Position numbers and translations under genes: made by a program | The notes under the pieces: generated by a model | Seen by the model: the letters and a program-made list of their open reading frames with translations, nothing else | Database searches by the model: none | Told to the model about the DNA's origin: nothing | Part shown: one piece after another, positions 27,055 through 37,038 of the stretch | How the letters are laid out: each line of letters opens with the position of its first letter | Numbering within the stretch: position 1 is the stretch's first letter | Assembly: GCF_003268635.1 (NCBI RefSeq) | Contig: NZ_CP029639.1 | Coordinates: forward strand, 2,739,501 to 2,803,500 | DNA length: 64,000 bases | Source of the DNA: Paenibacillus sp. DCT19 | GTDB lineage: Bacteria; Bacillota; Bacilli; Paenibacillales; Paenibacillaceae | Direction: 5' to 3'

Positions 27055-28230
27055 ATGAACAGATGGGTGAGGTCGGTAAGAGTTCTGTTGAGTGCAACTT
27101 TGTTTGCTGGGGTGTTAGCTAGTGGGTTCGGATCAAGCGAGAGAACAGCTGCGCATGCGGCAGGTAATGAATACAAATTCGACTTTGGTGCTGGTTCGGT
27201 TGAGAGCGGTTACATTGGCGTATCTGCCTCGGATGCATATACATCTGCAAGAGGCTATGGCTTCAATACCCCGTCACAGATGCGCAACGTGTCAGCATCA
27301 GGTACAGGCGTTGCCAAGGATGCTGTACAGTTTCTCACATACGGTACCAAGAGCACCAATACATTCAATGTGGATCTGAACAATGGTCTCTATGAGGTGA
27401 GGGTGACCCTAGGCAATACAGCAAGAGCAAGTGTCGCTGCGGAAGGAGTCTATCAAATTATAAACATGACGGGCAATGGAGCTACAGACCGGTTTCAAAT
27501 ACCGGTGACCGACGGTCAGCTTAATTTGCTCGTAACGGAAGGCAAGGAAGGCACTGCGTTTACGCTGAGTGCGCTTGAAATACGGGAAATCTCAGATCAG
27601 GCGGTAACGAAGCGCACCATCTATATTGGTGGCGATTCAACGGTAGCGAACTATTATCCCTTGAGCAGTAGCGTCCAGGGGGGATGGGGGCAGTTATTGC
27701 CTTCCTATGTCAATAACGATACGTTTCAGGTGCGTAACATGGCTTCTGGAGGACAAATTGCACGCGGATTCCGTGACGATGGACAGATGGAAGCGATTCT
27801 GAAGTACATCAAGCCAGGGGATTACTTCATCCTGCAGCTGGGGATCAATGATACCAATGCGAAGAACAATACCACGGAGGCTCAATTTAAGGAGATCATG
27901 CGAGATATGGTGGTGCAAGCCAAGAACAAGGGAGCCACGGTTATTTTATCTACTCCGCAGGGAAGAGCAACGGACTTTAATTCCGCTAACGTGCATAGTG
28001 CAGAGAATCGGTGGTATAACCAAGCTACACGAGCACTGGCTCAGGAAGAGAACGTAACACTCGTTGAACTAAACAAGCTGAGTTCAGCTTACTTCACCTC
28101 CATTGGTCCTCAAGCAACGCTGGCGCTCTATATGACTGGAGACAGCCTGCATCCTAATCGCCAAGGGGCATCAGAGCTAGCACGTATTGTAGTAAATGAT
28201 CTGAAAAGACAAGGATTGAATGGCTTCTAG
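27055..28230 (+). CDS. Secreted SGNH esterase (rhamnogalacturonan acetylesterase-like)
   Basis: A 391-residue secreted enzyme. A signal peptide (residues 1-36, ending around AAHA) is followed by an N-terminal beta domain beginning EYKFDFGAGSVESGYIGV, the galactose-binding-like module common before this esterase family. The SGNH catalytic domain begins near residue 185: S195 in IGGDSTVANY, the glycine block in NMASGGQIARGF, N265 in GINDTN, and D363 with H366 in GDSLHPNRQG. The enzyme would remove acetyl groups from pectin-type polysaccharide outside the cell. ATG 27055 is preferred over ATG 27016 because GGGAGGAG sits seven bases upstream. Confidence 0.9.
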   Translation: MNRWVRSVRVLLSATLFAGVLASGFGSSERTAAHAAGNEYKFDFGAGSVESGYIGVSASDAYTSARGYGFNTPSQMRNVSASGTGVAKDAVQFLTYGTKSTNTFNVDLNNGLYEVRVTLGNTARASVAAEGVYQIINMTGNGATDRFQIPVTDGQLNLLVTEGKEGTAFTLSALEIREISDQAVTKRTIYIGGDSTVANYYPLSSSVQGGWGQLLPSYVNNDTFQVRNMASGGQIARGFRDDGQMEAILKYIKPGDYFILQLGINDTNAKNNTTEAQFKEIMRDMVVQAKNKGATVILSTPQGRATDFNSANVHSAENRWYNQATRALAQEENVTLVELNKLSSAYFTSIGPQATLALYMTGDSLHPNRQGASELARIVVNDLKRQGLNGF

Positions 28231-28282
28231 GTTAAGTTAAAGTCTCAGATGGACACTCCCATTGAAATTAATGAATCATATA

Positions 28283-28338
28283 AAAGAAACGGCGCTTTTT
28301 TCTACATCATGTAGTGAACAAGCGTCGTTTCTTTTTTA
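28283..28338 (+). terminator. Intrinsic terminator after the SGNH esterase
   Basis: AAAGAAACGGCGCTT (28283-28297) pairs with AAGCGTCGTTTCTTT (ending near 28334), with an inner CTACA/TGTAG stem, and a T run follows. The remaining bases to 28456 hold nothing recognisable. Confidence 0.82.
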
Positions 28339-28456
28339 ATTGGCACTTCCAGTTCGAGCGATCTAATCGTGCCTGTTTCCTGTGACCGACACGAACACCA
28401 TACTTTGGCTTTCTGCGTATATTCTTGTTAAGCTAAGGGGCAGTTATGCGAAACTT

Positions 28457-28643
28457 TTAAGTGCGTGTTCAAAAGGGCGGTTTTCAGTACCAAGAAGATG
28501 GGATGAAGATAGAAATGGAGTAGCGGAGCGTAGGCAAAACTACGTGAGCAACGGACATTTCGGCTGAATCCCATATCGGGCGCTGATCATGCCGTTAGGC
28601 ATGCTTCGTAATCAAAAGCGAACTTTTTGAACAACCTCTTTAA
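28457..28643. repeat. MITE-like interspersed repeat, copy 2 (inverted)
   Basis: A 187-bp element matching 6776-6958 in the opposite orientation over its whole length with scattered changes; for example both copies share the block GAGCAACGGACATTTCGGCT and ATGGAGTAGCGGAGCGTAG (as read here). The right end here, AACAACCTCTTTAA, corresponds to the left end of copy 1. It ends 48 bases before the APH-like gene, so its outward end may affect that promoter. Confidence 0.78.
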
Positions 28644-28691
28644 GGAATGTAAACATCTAAATAACGTAAGGAACGAGGAGGCAGACAATTC

Positions 28692-29606
28692 ATGGAAGGA
28701 ACGAATGTATGGGATGCAGAGTGGGAGGTTAACGAAGAGCAGGCGCGGACACTGATCGGCAGACAATTCCCTCAGCTGTCATCGAAACGAGTGAAGCGAT
28801 TGGGCTGGGGCTGGGACAATACGGTTTTTCTCATCGGTGAAGAGTATGTGTTCCGGTTTCCAAGAAGAACGATTGCAGTTGGCTCGATTCGTATGGAAGG
28901 GAAGCTGTTACCGAAGCTGGAGACATATATGACCATCCCCTATCCGAAACCGTTGTTTTATGGTGAAGCAAGTGACGAATACCCGGCACCGTTTCTTGGT
29001 TATGCCTACATGCCAGGAGATTTCCCAATCGGTTTGACGGAAGAACGCCGGGCTTTATCGGCAGATACACTGGCGAAATTTTTGCGGAGATTGCATGAGT
29101 TTCCGGTGCAGGCGGCGCTGAAGTGCGGAGTTCCGCAAGATCATCGAAACTTGACGGATATAGCATCGCGCAAAGTGAAAATGGAGGGCTTTCTATCGAA
29201 GCTGATTGAACACTTGTCGCCGGAGGAGTCTGATGTGATTGAAGCCTATATTAGCAGGCTGCAAAAGGACCGTGTCGAGGCGGTGAATACACTGCTACAT
29301 GGCGATCTTCATTTCAAAAATATGCTCGTGAATGAGAACGGGATCGTTTCCGGTATCATTGATTGGGGCGATCTGAGCGTAGGTCATCCGGCTTGCGATT
29401 TGAGCGTTGCTTATAGCTTTTTACCACCTTACGCTCGCGGCGTGTTTTTCGAAACGTACGGAGGAGCGGACGAGGAAACGAAGCTGCTGGCGCGGCTGAT
29501 CGCGGTATACATCCCCATTCTGATCTTAATGCAAGCGATCGATGACGGGAATGAAGCGATTGCGGTAGAGGCGAAATCCAACATCATGCGGGCACTGTCG
29601 GATTAG
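28692..29606 (+). CDS. Aminoglycoside phosphotransferase (APH)-family kinase
   Basis: A 304-residue kinase-like protein of the APH/choline kinase fold. The nucleotide-binding region is near VKRLGWGWDNTVFLIGEEYVF; the catalytic loop is LLHGDLHFKNML with H203 and D205, and the metal-binding motif is GIIDWGD with D224. Homologues include macrolide and aminoglycoside kinases as well as many with unknown substrates, so resistance is only a possibility. The ATG at 28692 follows AACGAGGAGG at a suitable distance. The coding sequence is slightly richer in GC than its neighbours and lies directly behind a mobile-type repeat, which is compatible with acquisition but not proof of it. Confidence 0.85.
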   Translation: MEGTNVWDAEWEVNEEQARTLIGRQFPQLSSKRVKRLGWGWDNTVFLIGEEYVFRFPRRTIAVGSIRMEGKLLPKLETYMTIPYPKPLFYGEASDEYPAPFLGYAYMPGDFPIGLTEERRALSADTLAKFLRRLHEFPVQAALKCGVPQDHRNLTDIASRKVKMEGFLSKLIEHLSPEESDVIEAYISRLQKDRVEAVNTLLHGDLHFKNMLVNENGIVSGIIDWGDLSVGHPACDLSVAYSFLPPYARGVFFETYGGADEETKLLARLIAVYIPILILMQAIDDGNEAIAVEAKSNIMRALSD

Positions 29607-29661
29607 ATTAAGAAATGAAGAAGATACGCACTACTAGTATTAAAGCAAATACACTACATAA

Positions 29662-29692
29662 AAAGACCTGCATCATCGCAGGTCTTTATTTC
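29662..29692. terminator. Bidirectional terminator between APH gene and mrp operon
   Basis: A perfect 10-bp stem, AAAGACCTGC (29662-29671) with GCAGGTCTTT (29678-29687), loop ATCATC, flanked by A and T runs. It sits between two convergent transcription units. Confidence 0.88.
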
Positions 29693-29703
29693 ATGTTATG
29701 AGG

Positions 29704-30078
29704 TTACTCCATCATGTCCTTCTCTTCATGGTTAACCTTCTTACCTTTCAGTAATGGTTCGAGTTCATCTTGAATGCTCTGTTCCCAGAGAGGTACATCT
29801 GTACGGTAGGCAGCACGCCCGTTGAGATGCCCTGCAACAGGAGCAGTGATGAATACAAACAGGATACCTAATAATACGCGTGCACTGATGTAGTTATCGA
29901 AGATCCAGAAGAAGAAAAAGGCTCCGCTTAACACACACAGGACTCCAAGAGTCATACTTTTGGTTGCGGCATGCGCTCGTAAATAGACATCCGGTAAGCG
30001 AATGAGGCCAAATGCACTGAAGGCACTCAGTAACCCCCAGCAGAACGAGTAGACCAATGATAGTTTCAGCGGCTCCAT
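29704..30078 (-). CDS. mrpG: Na+/H+ antiporter subunit G
   Basis: A 124-residue subunit with three membrane segments, the last gene of the Mrp operon. Family signatures are the initial hydrophobic FCWGLLSAFSAFGLIRLPD, then VYLRAHAATKSMTLGVL, and a hydrophilic C-terminal tail. MrpG is one of seven subunits forming the hetero-oligomeric complex in the cytoplasmic membrane that exchanges internal sodium for external protons, giving alkali and sodium tolerance. Its start overlaps the end of mrpF by one base. Confidence 0.92.
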   Translation of the reverse strand: MEPLKLSLVYSFCWGLLSAFSAFGLIRLPDVYLRAHAATKSMTLGVLCVLSGAFFFFWIFDNYISARVLLGILFVFITAPVAGHLNGRAAYRTDVPLWEQSIQDELEPLLKGKKVNHEEKDMME

Positions 30079-30362
30079 TAACGATCTCCATCATTTTTGA
30101 ACACCGCCCCCCGTTCGATATAACGTGCAAAGGCTACCGTACTTAAAAATGCGAGAATGCCAATCAATAAAATAATATCCAAATAGGCTTGTGTCTTAAG
30201 CATCATGGATAATACAGCTACAATGGCAATGACATTAATGCCTATCGTATCTAGGGCTGTGATCCGGTCTGCCATTGAGGGTCCTCGAAGGACACGATAC
30301 AGACAGCCGAGAATAGCTAGCGATAGAATAAGCAACGAAATAAACAGCAGTGAGGACAACAT
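30078..30362 (-). CDS. mrpF: Na+/H+ antiporter subunit F
   Basis: A 94-residue subunit with three membrane helices. The conserved segment GCLYRVLRGPSMADRITALD followed by TIGINVIA is the MrpF hallmark, with the helix-2 aspartates. It overlaps mrpG downstream and mrpE upstream by single bases, so translation is probably coupled across the three small subunits. Confidence 0.92.
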   Translation of the reverse strand: MLSSLLFISLLILSLAILGCLYRVLRGPSMADRITALDTIGINVIAIVAVLSMMLKTQAYLDIILLIGILAFLSTVAFARYIERGAVFKNDGDR

Positions 30363-30844
30363 TAACGTGTCACCTCCATGATTGCTTTTTCAAACGTGTT
30401 CTTGATATCATCTCTGAGCTTTTGTTCATCCTTAATATCCAGAGCATGGATAAACAGTTTACGTTGATTTCCTGAGATTTCGAGTGGCAAGGAACCTGGT
30501 GTTAGCGAGATCAGCAGACAGAGCAGGGTGACTTCCCAATCGGAAGATAGTTCTGTTCGATAGGTGAAGATACCTGGCCGAATATCAAGCTTAGGTTTAA
30601 TGATCTGACGGATGACCTCAATACTGGCTCGCACCAGTTCTTTAAGCAGCAGTATAAGCAACTTGATGATCGCCCAGACGCGTACAACATACAACCGTTG
30701 CGGGAAGAAACGTCGCATGCCGCCAATGAGCAGCAAACCAAGTAAATAACCAGTAATAAAACCAACACCGTTCCATGCATTGTTCAGAAACATCCATACA
30801 AAAGCGATAATAAGATTGAGTATTATCTGAAAGGCCATACGCAT
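30362..30844 (-). CDS. mrpE: Na+/H+ antiporter subunit E
   Basis: A 160-residue subunit with two or three N-terminal membrane segments (FQIILNLIIAFVWMFL, GFITGYLLGLLLIGGMRRFF) and a soluble C-terminal part with TPGSLPLEISGNQRKLFIHAL, the family signature. It begins one base after the mrpD stop. MrpE is needed for assembly and activity of the antiporter complex. Confidence 0.92.
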   Translation of the reverse strand: MRMAFQIILNLIIAFVWMFLNNAWNGVGFITGYLLGLLLIGGMRRFFPQRLYVVRVWAIIKLLILLLKELVRASIEVIRQIIKPKLDIRPGIFTYRTELSSDWEVTLLCLLISLTPGSLPLEISGNQRKLFIHALDIKDEQKLRDDIKNTFEKAIMEVTR

Positions 30845-32322
30845 CTACTCCTTCAATACGGCATCGATATACAGATTCGGATGCAGTAGAATGTCGCCTG
30901 CGCGCGAGGTTAATTGGAACATGCCTTCAGCCCCCACACCCATCACGATGATAAAAATAAACAGGATACCCGCAGGAATCAGCAAACCATTCACCGGATA
31001 AGGTCGGCGTACAACGCCTGCTGGTGGCTCACCCCAGAACGCCTGGATAAAGATACGTAGGACAGAGTAGAGCATTAACAAGCTGGAAAGTACCGCTATT
31101 CCTGTTAGTCCGTACAAGCCGGTCTGCAAGCCGCCTTCGAACAGCAGCAATTTACCTGGGAAGCCACTGAATGGCGGTATACCCGCTAATGCAAGTGCGC
31201 TAATGAAGAACATCCAGCCAAGCATTGGATAGCGTTTAATGAGGCCGCCCATATTGTCGAGTCTGGATGTGCCTGCGACTGCAATCAATGCGCCGCCTAA
31301 CAGGAAGAGCAATGTTTTGATCAGCATATCATGCAACATGTAGAAGAGCAGACCTTCAAGTGCCGTACGACTGGCCGATGCCATGCCGAAGGCGACAAAT
31401 CCGACACCTGCGATAACGTTGTAGATCAAAATTTTGTTCACGTCACGATAGGAGATTGCCCCAATAACACCCAGGATCATCGTGGCTCCGGCCATCCAAC
31501 CGATTAAGGCATGGAAGAAATCCGGATCATGATAGAAGATGAGCGTGAACGTACGCACAATCGCATACAGACCTACTTTGGTTAACAATCCAGCGAACAG
31601 TGCTGTAACGACTGCTGGCGGAGCCGCATAGGAACCGGATAACCAGAAGAATAGGAACAATCCGGCCTTAATACTAAATACAATCAAGAACAACACTGCA
31701 ATAAGTGTTACGACACCACTCTGACCGACCTCCGCAATTCGAACCGACAAATCAGCCATGTTTAATGTGCCAGTGATGGAATATAAGAAGCCGATGGAGG
31801 CAACAAAGAGTGCAGAAGAAACAATATTAATCAGGACATATTTGATCGTTTCCTGTAATTGTCGCTCCGTTCCTCCAAGAACAATTAAGGCATAGGAGGA
31901 GATCAGCATCAATTCAAAACTTACGAATAAGTTGAAGATATCCCCCGTAAGGAATGATCCGTTTACTCCAGCAATCAGAAAGTGAAAGAACGGATAGAAG
32001 TGATGCTCTTCCCGTTCCTTGTTGACACTGCGAAAAGCGTAGAGAAGGCAGGCTAACGCTATGATGGATGCGGCAACAACCAGTAGTGCTGATACCATAT
32101 CGGCAACAAGCACTATACCATAAGGGGTGCCCAGCCTCCCATATTCAACGTTTGGATACCCGATTGGGCAACTTGAACGATTAACACCGTTGAAGCTGCC
32201 GCGGTGAGCAAAAGTCCAACAACACTGACGAACCGCTGAATGCTAACCTTGCGGAAAAAAAGGATAGCGATAACGCCTGTAATCAAGGGCAGCAGAATAG
32301 GTAGAACAACGAGATTATTCAT
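30845..32322 (-). pseudogene. mrpD: Na+/H+ antiporter subunit D, frame broken by one base
   Basis: A proton-translocating subunit related to complex I NuoM/N. The first 66 residues (MNNLVVLPILLPLITGVIA onward) and the remaining 422 lie in different frames. The gap is at GGGG 32124-32127 (C run on the coding strand): one added C yields GGWAPPYGIVLVADM, the expected family sequence, and a product of about 492 residues, normal for MrpD. The key membrane segments FLTGDIFNLFVSFELMLISS, the lysine in SIKAGLFLFFWLSGSYAAPP and MLHDMLIKTLLFLL are intact. The start overlaps mrpC by eight bases. A read error is more likely than inactivation. Confidence 0.9.
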
Positions 32323-32653
32323 ATGGCCGCCCCCTTACTTCTTCCATATCGTCGGTTTTCAGTTTCAGATATGAACGGTAGGACAGAACAAAGAAAAAGG
32401 CAGTTAAACCAAAATTAATAACGATTGATGTCAAAATAAGCGCCTGAGGCAGCGGGTCAACATAACGTTCCGCCTGCTCTCCGAGTAAAGGTGGAGCTCC
32501 GGTCTTGAGGCGAGACATCGTAATTAACAACAGATGCACGCCATGTGTAAGAATCGACATGCCAAGTACAATCCGGAGCAGGCTCCGCGATAAGATTAAG
32601 AAGACGGCGACCGCAAACAGAATGCCAACGGCTACACACATCAATATTTCCAT
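32315..32653 (-). CDS. mrpC: Na+/H+ antiporter subunit C
   Basis: A 112-residue NuoK-like subunit with three membrane helices (MEILMCVAVGILFAVAVFLI, VLGMSILTHGVHLLLIT and LPQALILTSIVINFGLTAFF). In the sequence as given it is joined in frame to mrpB, but its own start is clear: GGGAGG lies nine bases before the ATG at 32653, and the length then equals the usual 110-115 residues. The apparent fusion to mrpB is caused by a missing G at CCC 32666-32668 (plus strand); repairing it gives mrpB a TGA stop one base before this ATG. Confidence 0.88.
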   Translation of the reverse strand: MEILMCVAVGILFAVAVFLILSRSLLRIVLGMSILTHGVHLLLITMSRLKTGAPPLLGEQAERYVDPLPQALILTSIVINFGLTAFFFVLSYRSYLKLKTDDMEEVRGRPYE

Positions 32654-32654
32654 A

Positions 32655-33076
32655 TCAGCGATCCTCCCGATCTGTAGAATAATAGTCATGGTGACGCCAA
32701 GGACAGCTAGATACACGCCTATATCGAACAGCATTGCCGTAGCAAGTTCGGTCTCTCCGAGTAAAGGGAGTTCAAAGTAACCAAAGGTTTGGCTGAGGAA
32801 CGGAGCATCGAACAAAAATGATCCAGCCCCTGTTAATAAAGCAATTGCCAGACCAATCGATGTCAACACACGAAAATCAATAGGCAACGCTTTGCGAATC
32901 GTATCTGTACTAAATGCAAGGGCAATGAGTACGAGTGCAGCAGCTGTAACGAGACCGCCGATAAATCCGCCACCTGGATTGTGATGCCCCGCGAAGAACA
33001 AGTGCAAGGCGAAGGTCAAAATAATAAATACGACAACCTTGGTCGTGGTTTGCAGCAATACGTCATTACTTTGCAA
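32655..33076 (-). pseudogene. mrpB: Na+/H+ antiporter subunit B, stop lost by a one-base error
   Basis: About 140 residues with four membrane helices. Family signatures are SNDVLLQTTTKVVVFII, the segment HLFFAGHHNPGGGFIGGLVTA and LFDIGVYLAVLGVTMTI. As written the frame runs on through IGRIADMEIL into mrpC. One extra G in the GGG complementary to 32666-32668 would give the ending IGEDR-stop, matching the usual MrpB tail. Upstream, the frame is also continuous with the C-terminal part of mrpA through an acidic linker (EVELDDNDDN), so mrpA and mrpB may be naturally fused, as in actinobacterial MnhA. A TTG at 33076 is the alternative separate start. Confidence 0.75.
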
Positions 33077-35610
33077 AGGAACCGTATCCCAGGAAGATGT
33101 AGTTCCTTCCCGATTTCCATATTTCTTGGTGTTATCGTCATTATCATCAAGCTCGACCTCATTCTCATCTGTTGTTTCTTTCTTACGGAATTTCAATCGT
33201 GCGCCCAGATCTTTCGCTTCTAGATTCAGATTGATCATGGAGTAGATGGATAATGAAGCCACACCGAGCACCATAATTTCAAGTAACGTATCGTAACCAC
33301 GGAAATCTACGAGTAATACGTTAACGACATTTTTACCACCTGCTGAGTTGTAAGCTTCCTCAAGGAAGAAGGTCGAAATGCTCTCCAATGAGGCTGTTCC
33401 GCTCGCCGCTAATGCTACAAACGTCATGACAATCCCGACAGATACTGCCACAACTCCGTTTACAGTGAGATATCGACGGCTTGACTTACCCGCTGAAGCT
33501 CAGGCAAATGATAGAAGCAGAGTAGGAACAGAGCTACAGATACGGTCTCTACGATCATTTGAGTCAATGCCAGATCCGGTGCTCGAAACAGAACAAAAAG
33601 CAGGGTTACGAGGTATCCGACCGCTCCGGTCATAATAACCGCGGATAGCCTATTCTTGGCAAAAGGAATGGATACAGCCGCAGCAATAAGCGTAATCAGT
33701 AATACGGCTTCATAGAACGAGAAGGGCGCATTGCCCTGGAAGTTCCAGGTTATATTTTCACCAGAACGGAAGAACGCATACACAAGAAGTGCAACCGTGA
33801 ACGAAAAGATATAAACCAGGTAATTGCGCACAGAGCCATTCATATACGCTTCCGTCCATTTACGAGCATAATGCTGCAAGTTATCAAGCACGACATGATA
33901 CATATTGTTAATCGTTAGACCTTGTGGATAATGCTCATACAGGTTTCTCCATTTAGGCAACAGTTTATATAATGTAACACCCAGTGCAATGACACCGGCG
34001 GTCATAATTAGTTCTGGCGTGAGACCATGCCAGAGGGAGAAATGCACATCGAATCGTTCGTTGCCACTCAGCAATTGAGGCAATACTGCAGCCATCGCAG
34101 GTTCAATCAGTGTCATTGCGACTAGGTTCGGGAAAAGACCGAACACGATGACCAGAATGCCAAGTGTGACTGGTGGAATGAGCATGCCGATCGGAGCTTC
34201 ATGCATTTTCTCGGCAGGTAGCTCGCTGCGGGTGCTTCCTAGGAAGGTTTTGAAAGCAATAATCAGTGCATAAATTAACGTGAACACACTCGCCAGCCAT
34301 GCAAACACGGGTAATAGGATGCTCCAAGAGCCAAGTCCAAAAATTCGCAGATGTGTGATTTCCACCATGGCTTGGAAGAACAATTCCTTGCTCAGGAAGC
34401 CGTTGAATGGCGGAATACCGGCCATCGCAAGTGAACCGATAAGAGCAACCGTGAAGGTGATTGGCATAAATGAAGCGAGCCCACCGAGCTTGCGAATGTC
34501 ACGTGTTCCGGTTTCATGATCGACAATACCAACGACCATAAAGAGTGCCGCTTTGAACGTGGCATGATTAAACAAGTGAAGTAAAGCCGCCGTTGTGGCC
34601 ACCGTATACATTGCGGAGGATTCACCGTATCCGAAGTACAGAGCGGCTGACCCAACACCGAACAGGGACATAATTAAGCCAAGCTGAGAAATCGTAGAAT
34701 AGGCTAAGATCGCTTTAAGATCATTCTTCTTAACCGCTAAAAAGGAGCCATAACAGAGAGTTAGTATACCTACCCCAGTGACGAGCCAAAACCACAGTCC
34801 TTGCCCGCCAAAAATAGGCGTAAATCGTGCAACAACATAAATACCGGCTTTGACCATCGTTGCGGAATGTAGATACGCACTAACGGGAGTAGGGGCTTCC
34901 ATCGCATCCGGTAGCCAGATGTGAAACGGGAACTGTGCCGATTTGGTAAACGCACCAATGAGTATGAGTACCAATGCAGGCAGAAATAATGCGTTTTCCT
35001 GAATCTGTCCCCAGTCTGCAATGGTGGCGCGAATGCTGAACGTACCTGTCATCAGATACATCAGCATGAATCCGGCAAGCATCGCGAAGCCGCCGAATAC
35101 AGTGATTAAAAATGATTTTTGCGCACCCGAAGTAGATGCTTTACGTTTGTAATGAAAGGCAATCAGCAGGAACGACGTAATACTGGTCAATTCCCAGAAG
35201 CCATACAGCACAATCATATTGTCTGACAACACTACGCCGAGCATGGCACCCATGAACATTAATAGATACAGGTAGAAACGATGCAAGGCTTCCTTCTGAT
35301 CCATATAATAAATCGAATAGAGTACAACGAGTATGCCGATACCAGTGATTAAAAGTGTCAGCAGAAGACTCAGACCATCCAGATAAAAGTTAAAACCGAT
35401 ATCGAGTGATGGGATCCATGGAATTAATCCAGACACATTGTTACGTTCAGACACGTCAGAGATGAGACTGACAAAATAAACAAATAATGAAACTGGAACG
35501 AGTAGAACTGCCCATCCCATATGTACTTTTCGGAAAAAGCGATGTAGCATGGACAGCAACATACCTACAACAAAAGGCAAAATAACAGCAACATGAAGCA
35601 GGCTCAACAT
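33077..35610 (-). pseudogene. mrpA: Na+/H+ antiporter subunit A, frame broken by one base
   Basis: The largest Mrp subunit, related to NuoL. Residues 1-716 from ATG 35610 contain the NuoL-like core (FWELTSITSFLLIAFHYKR, LIGAFTKSAQFPFHIWLPDA, MEAPTPVSAYLHSATMVKAG, HLFNHATFKAALFM) and the first part of the C-terminal MbhD-like domain (FRAPDLALTQMIVETVSVAL). The rest of that domain (SVGIVMTFVALAASGT, VNVLLVDFRGYDTLLEIMVL) is in another frame. Adding one G at the run complementary to CCC 33489-33491 would join them through ELQRGKSSRRYLTVNGVVAV. The upstream ATG at 35652 lacks a ribosome site; ATG 35610 follows GGGGGT. The precise break point within about 30 bases is inferred. Confidence 0.82.
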
Positions 35611-35904
35611 TACACCCCCAAATTCTAGTTGAAGTTCTTCTGTGTGTGACAAACATGCTAAATGAACATTGTATTACATGCTTGCTCTCTAAATACATAA
35701 CCCAAGTATGTATATACAGAATCGTGACTATTCTTTGAATGGAAGAAACTCGTACGAAATTTCGCAACATATTGTATGGGTGTGTATAATAAAAAAGCAC
35801 ATCGATTCCGATAAATATGAAAACAAATAGGTGACATCCCGTGTGTCTTTTGCAACATGAACATGTTATAAAAGCAAGATGGTTTCACCGTTTTACTGGA
35901 GGCA

Positions 35905-37038
35905 ATGATGTCATTCAAACTTAGAACTGTACTTACAGCAATCTTTGCTACGTTATCTTTGCTTGTATCGTTAACAATCGGTTATATTTTCAGTCAAAAG
36001 TCGTTCCTTGCAGTGGAGACGGAAATCGGACACTCGTTAATGGGTACTGCTTCACAAGCATCTGACAAATTAGATCGTTTTATGTGGTCACGTTCAGGTG
36101 AACTGGATCTGCTAGGTCGAATGGCTGCGCTGGAGGATCGATTCGAGCCTAGTGAAATTCAGATGTTATTGGATCAGCTTCAGGATAGCTTTCCCTCTTA
36201 TTCCTGGGTAGGATACATGAATCCTGAAGGAAAAGTTCTTGCTGCAACCGATGGTATTTTGTTAGGGGAAGATTTATCCGAAAGACCTGTGTATCAGGAA
36301 GGGATTAAGGGTAAATTCATTGGAGATGTCCATGATGCGGTGTTGCTTGCGAAACTTCTGCCTAACCCCACAGGTGAACCGCTGCAATTTGTCGATATAA
36401 GCTTTCCAGTAAAGGATAGTGATGGCAATACCCGTGGTGTTCTCGCTGCACATTTGAGCTGGGCTTGGGCGAAGGAAGTTGAAGACTCCATTCTTGCTCC
36501 GTTGCTTTCTGAGGAGAAGGATATTGAATTTTTTATTGTGAGTAAGAAAGAAAACACGGTGCTATTAGGACCGAAAGATTGGTTGGGTAAACCGTTAAAA
36601 TTAGCTCAAATCCAACAAGCACAAATGAACAAAAGCAGTTGGACAACCGAAAAATGGCCAGATGGAAAAAAATACGTTACTGGATTTGCGTATAGCCAAG
36701 GGCATTTGGATTATCCAGGACTCGGATGGACGGTAGTAATCCGCCAGGTTCAATCCACCGCTTTTGCGTCTGTATCAGATATGCTCTGGTTCAACATCTG
36801 GTCAGGGCTTGCAGTTACGCTGTTATTTGCACTGATTGGATGGTGGGTTTCCCGTAAAATTGCGGCTCCATTGATGCGCCTTACACGAGTAGCTAATCAG
36901 CTTCGTGCTGGAGAAGAAGTACAGATTCCAGAGAATAAGGGGTTTGGAGAGATTGAAGAACTATCTCGTTCCCTTAGGGAAATGGTCGTTTCACTAACTG
37001 CTCGTACTAAGTGCGTGCGGACAATCTGTAGCCACTAA
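35905..37038 (+). pseudogene. Truncated dCache-HAMP membrane sensor
   Basis: The first 365 residues are a transmembrane sensor: membrane helix 1 (LTAIFATLSLLVSLTIGYIF), an extracellular Cache-type domain (about 40-290, with DLSERPVYQEGIKGKFIGDV), membrane helix 2 (FNIWSGLAVTLLFALIGWWV) and a HAMP domain (RKIAAPLMRLTRVANQLRAG). The sequence then reaches EMVVSLTAR, where such proteins normally continue into a GGDEF, PAS or methyl-accepting domain, but instead runs into unrelated DNA and stops after TKCVRTICSH. The output domain is missing. The junction coincides with the lipobox of the following lipoprotein gene. This is either a real deletion or an assembly join. Confidence 0.8.

Noticed and set aside
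28692..29606. Antibiotic resistance gene call for the APH-family kinase
   Set aside because: The fold is clear but substrate-specific residues are not; many chromosomal members act on other small molecules.
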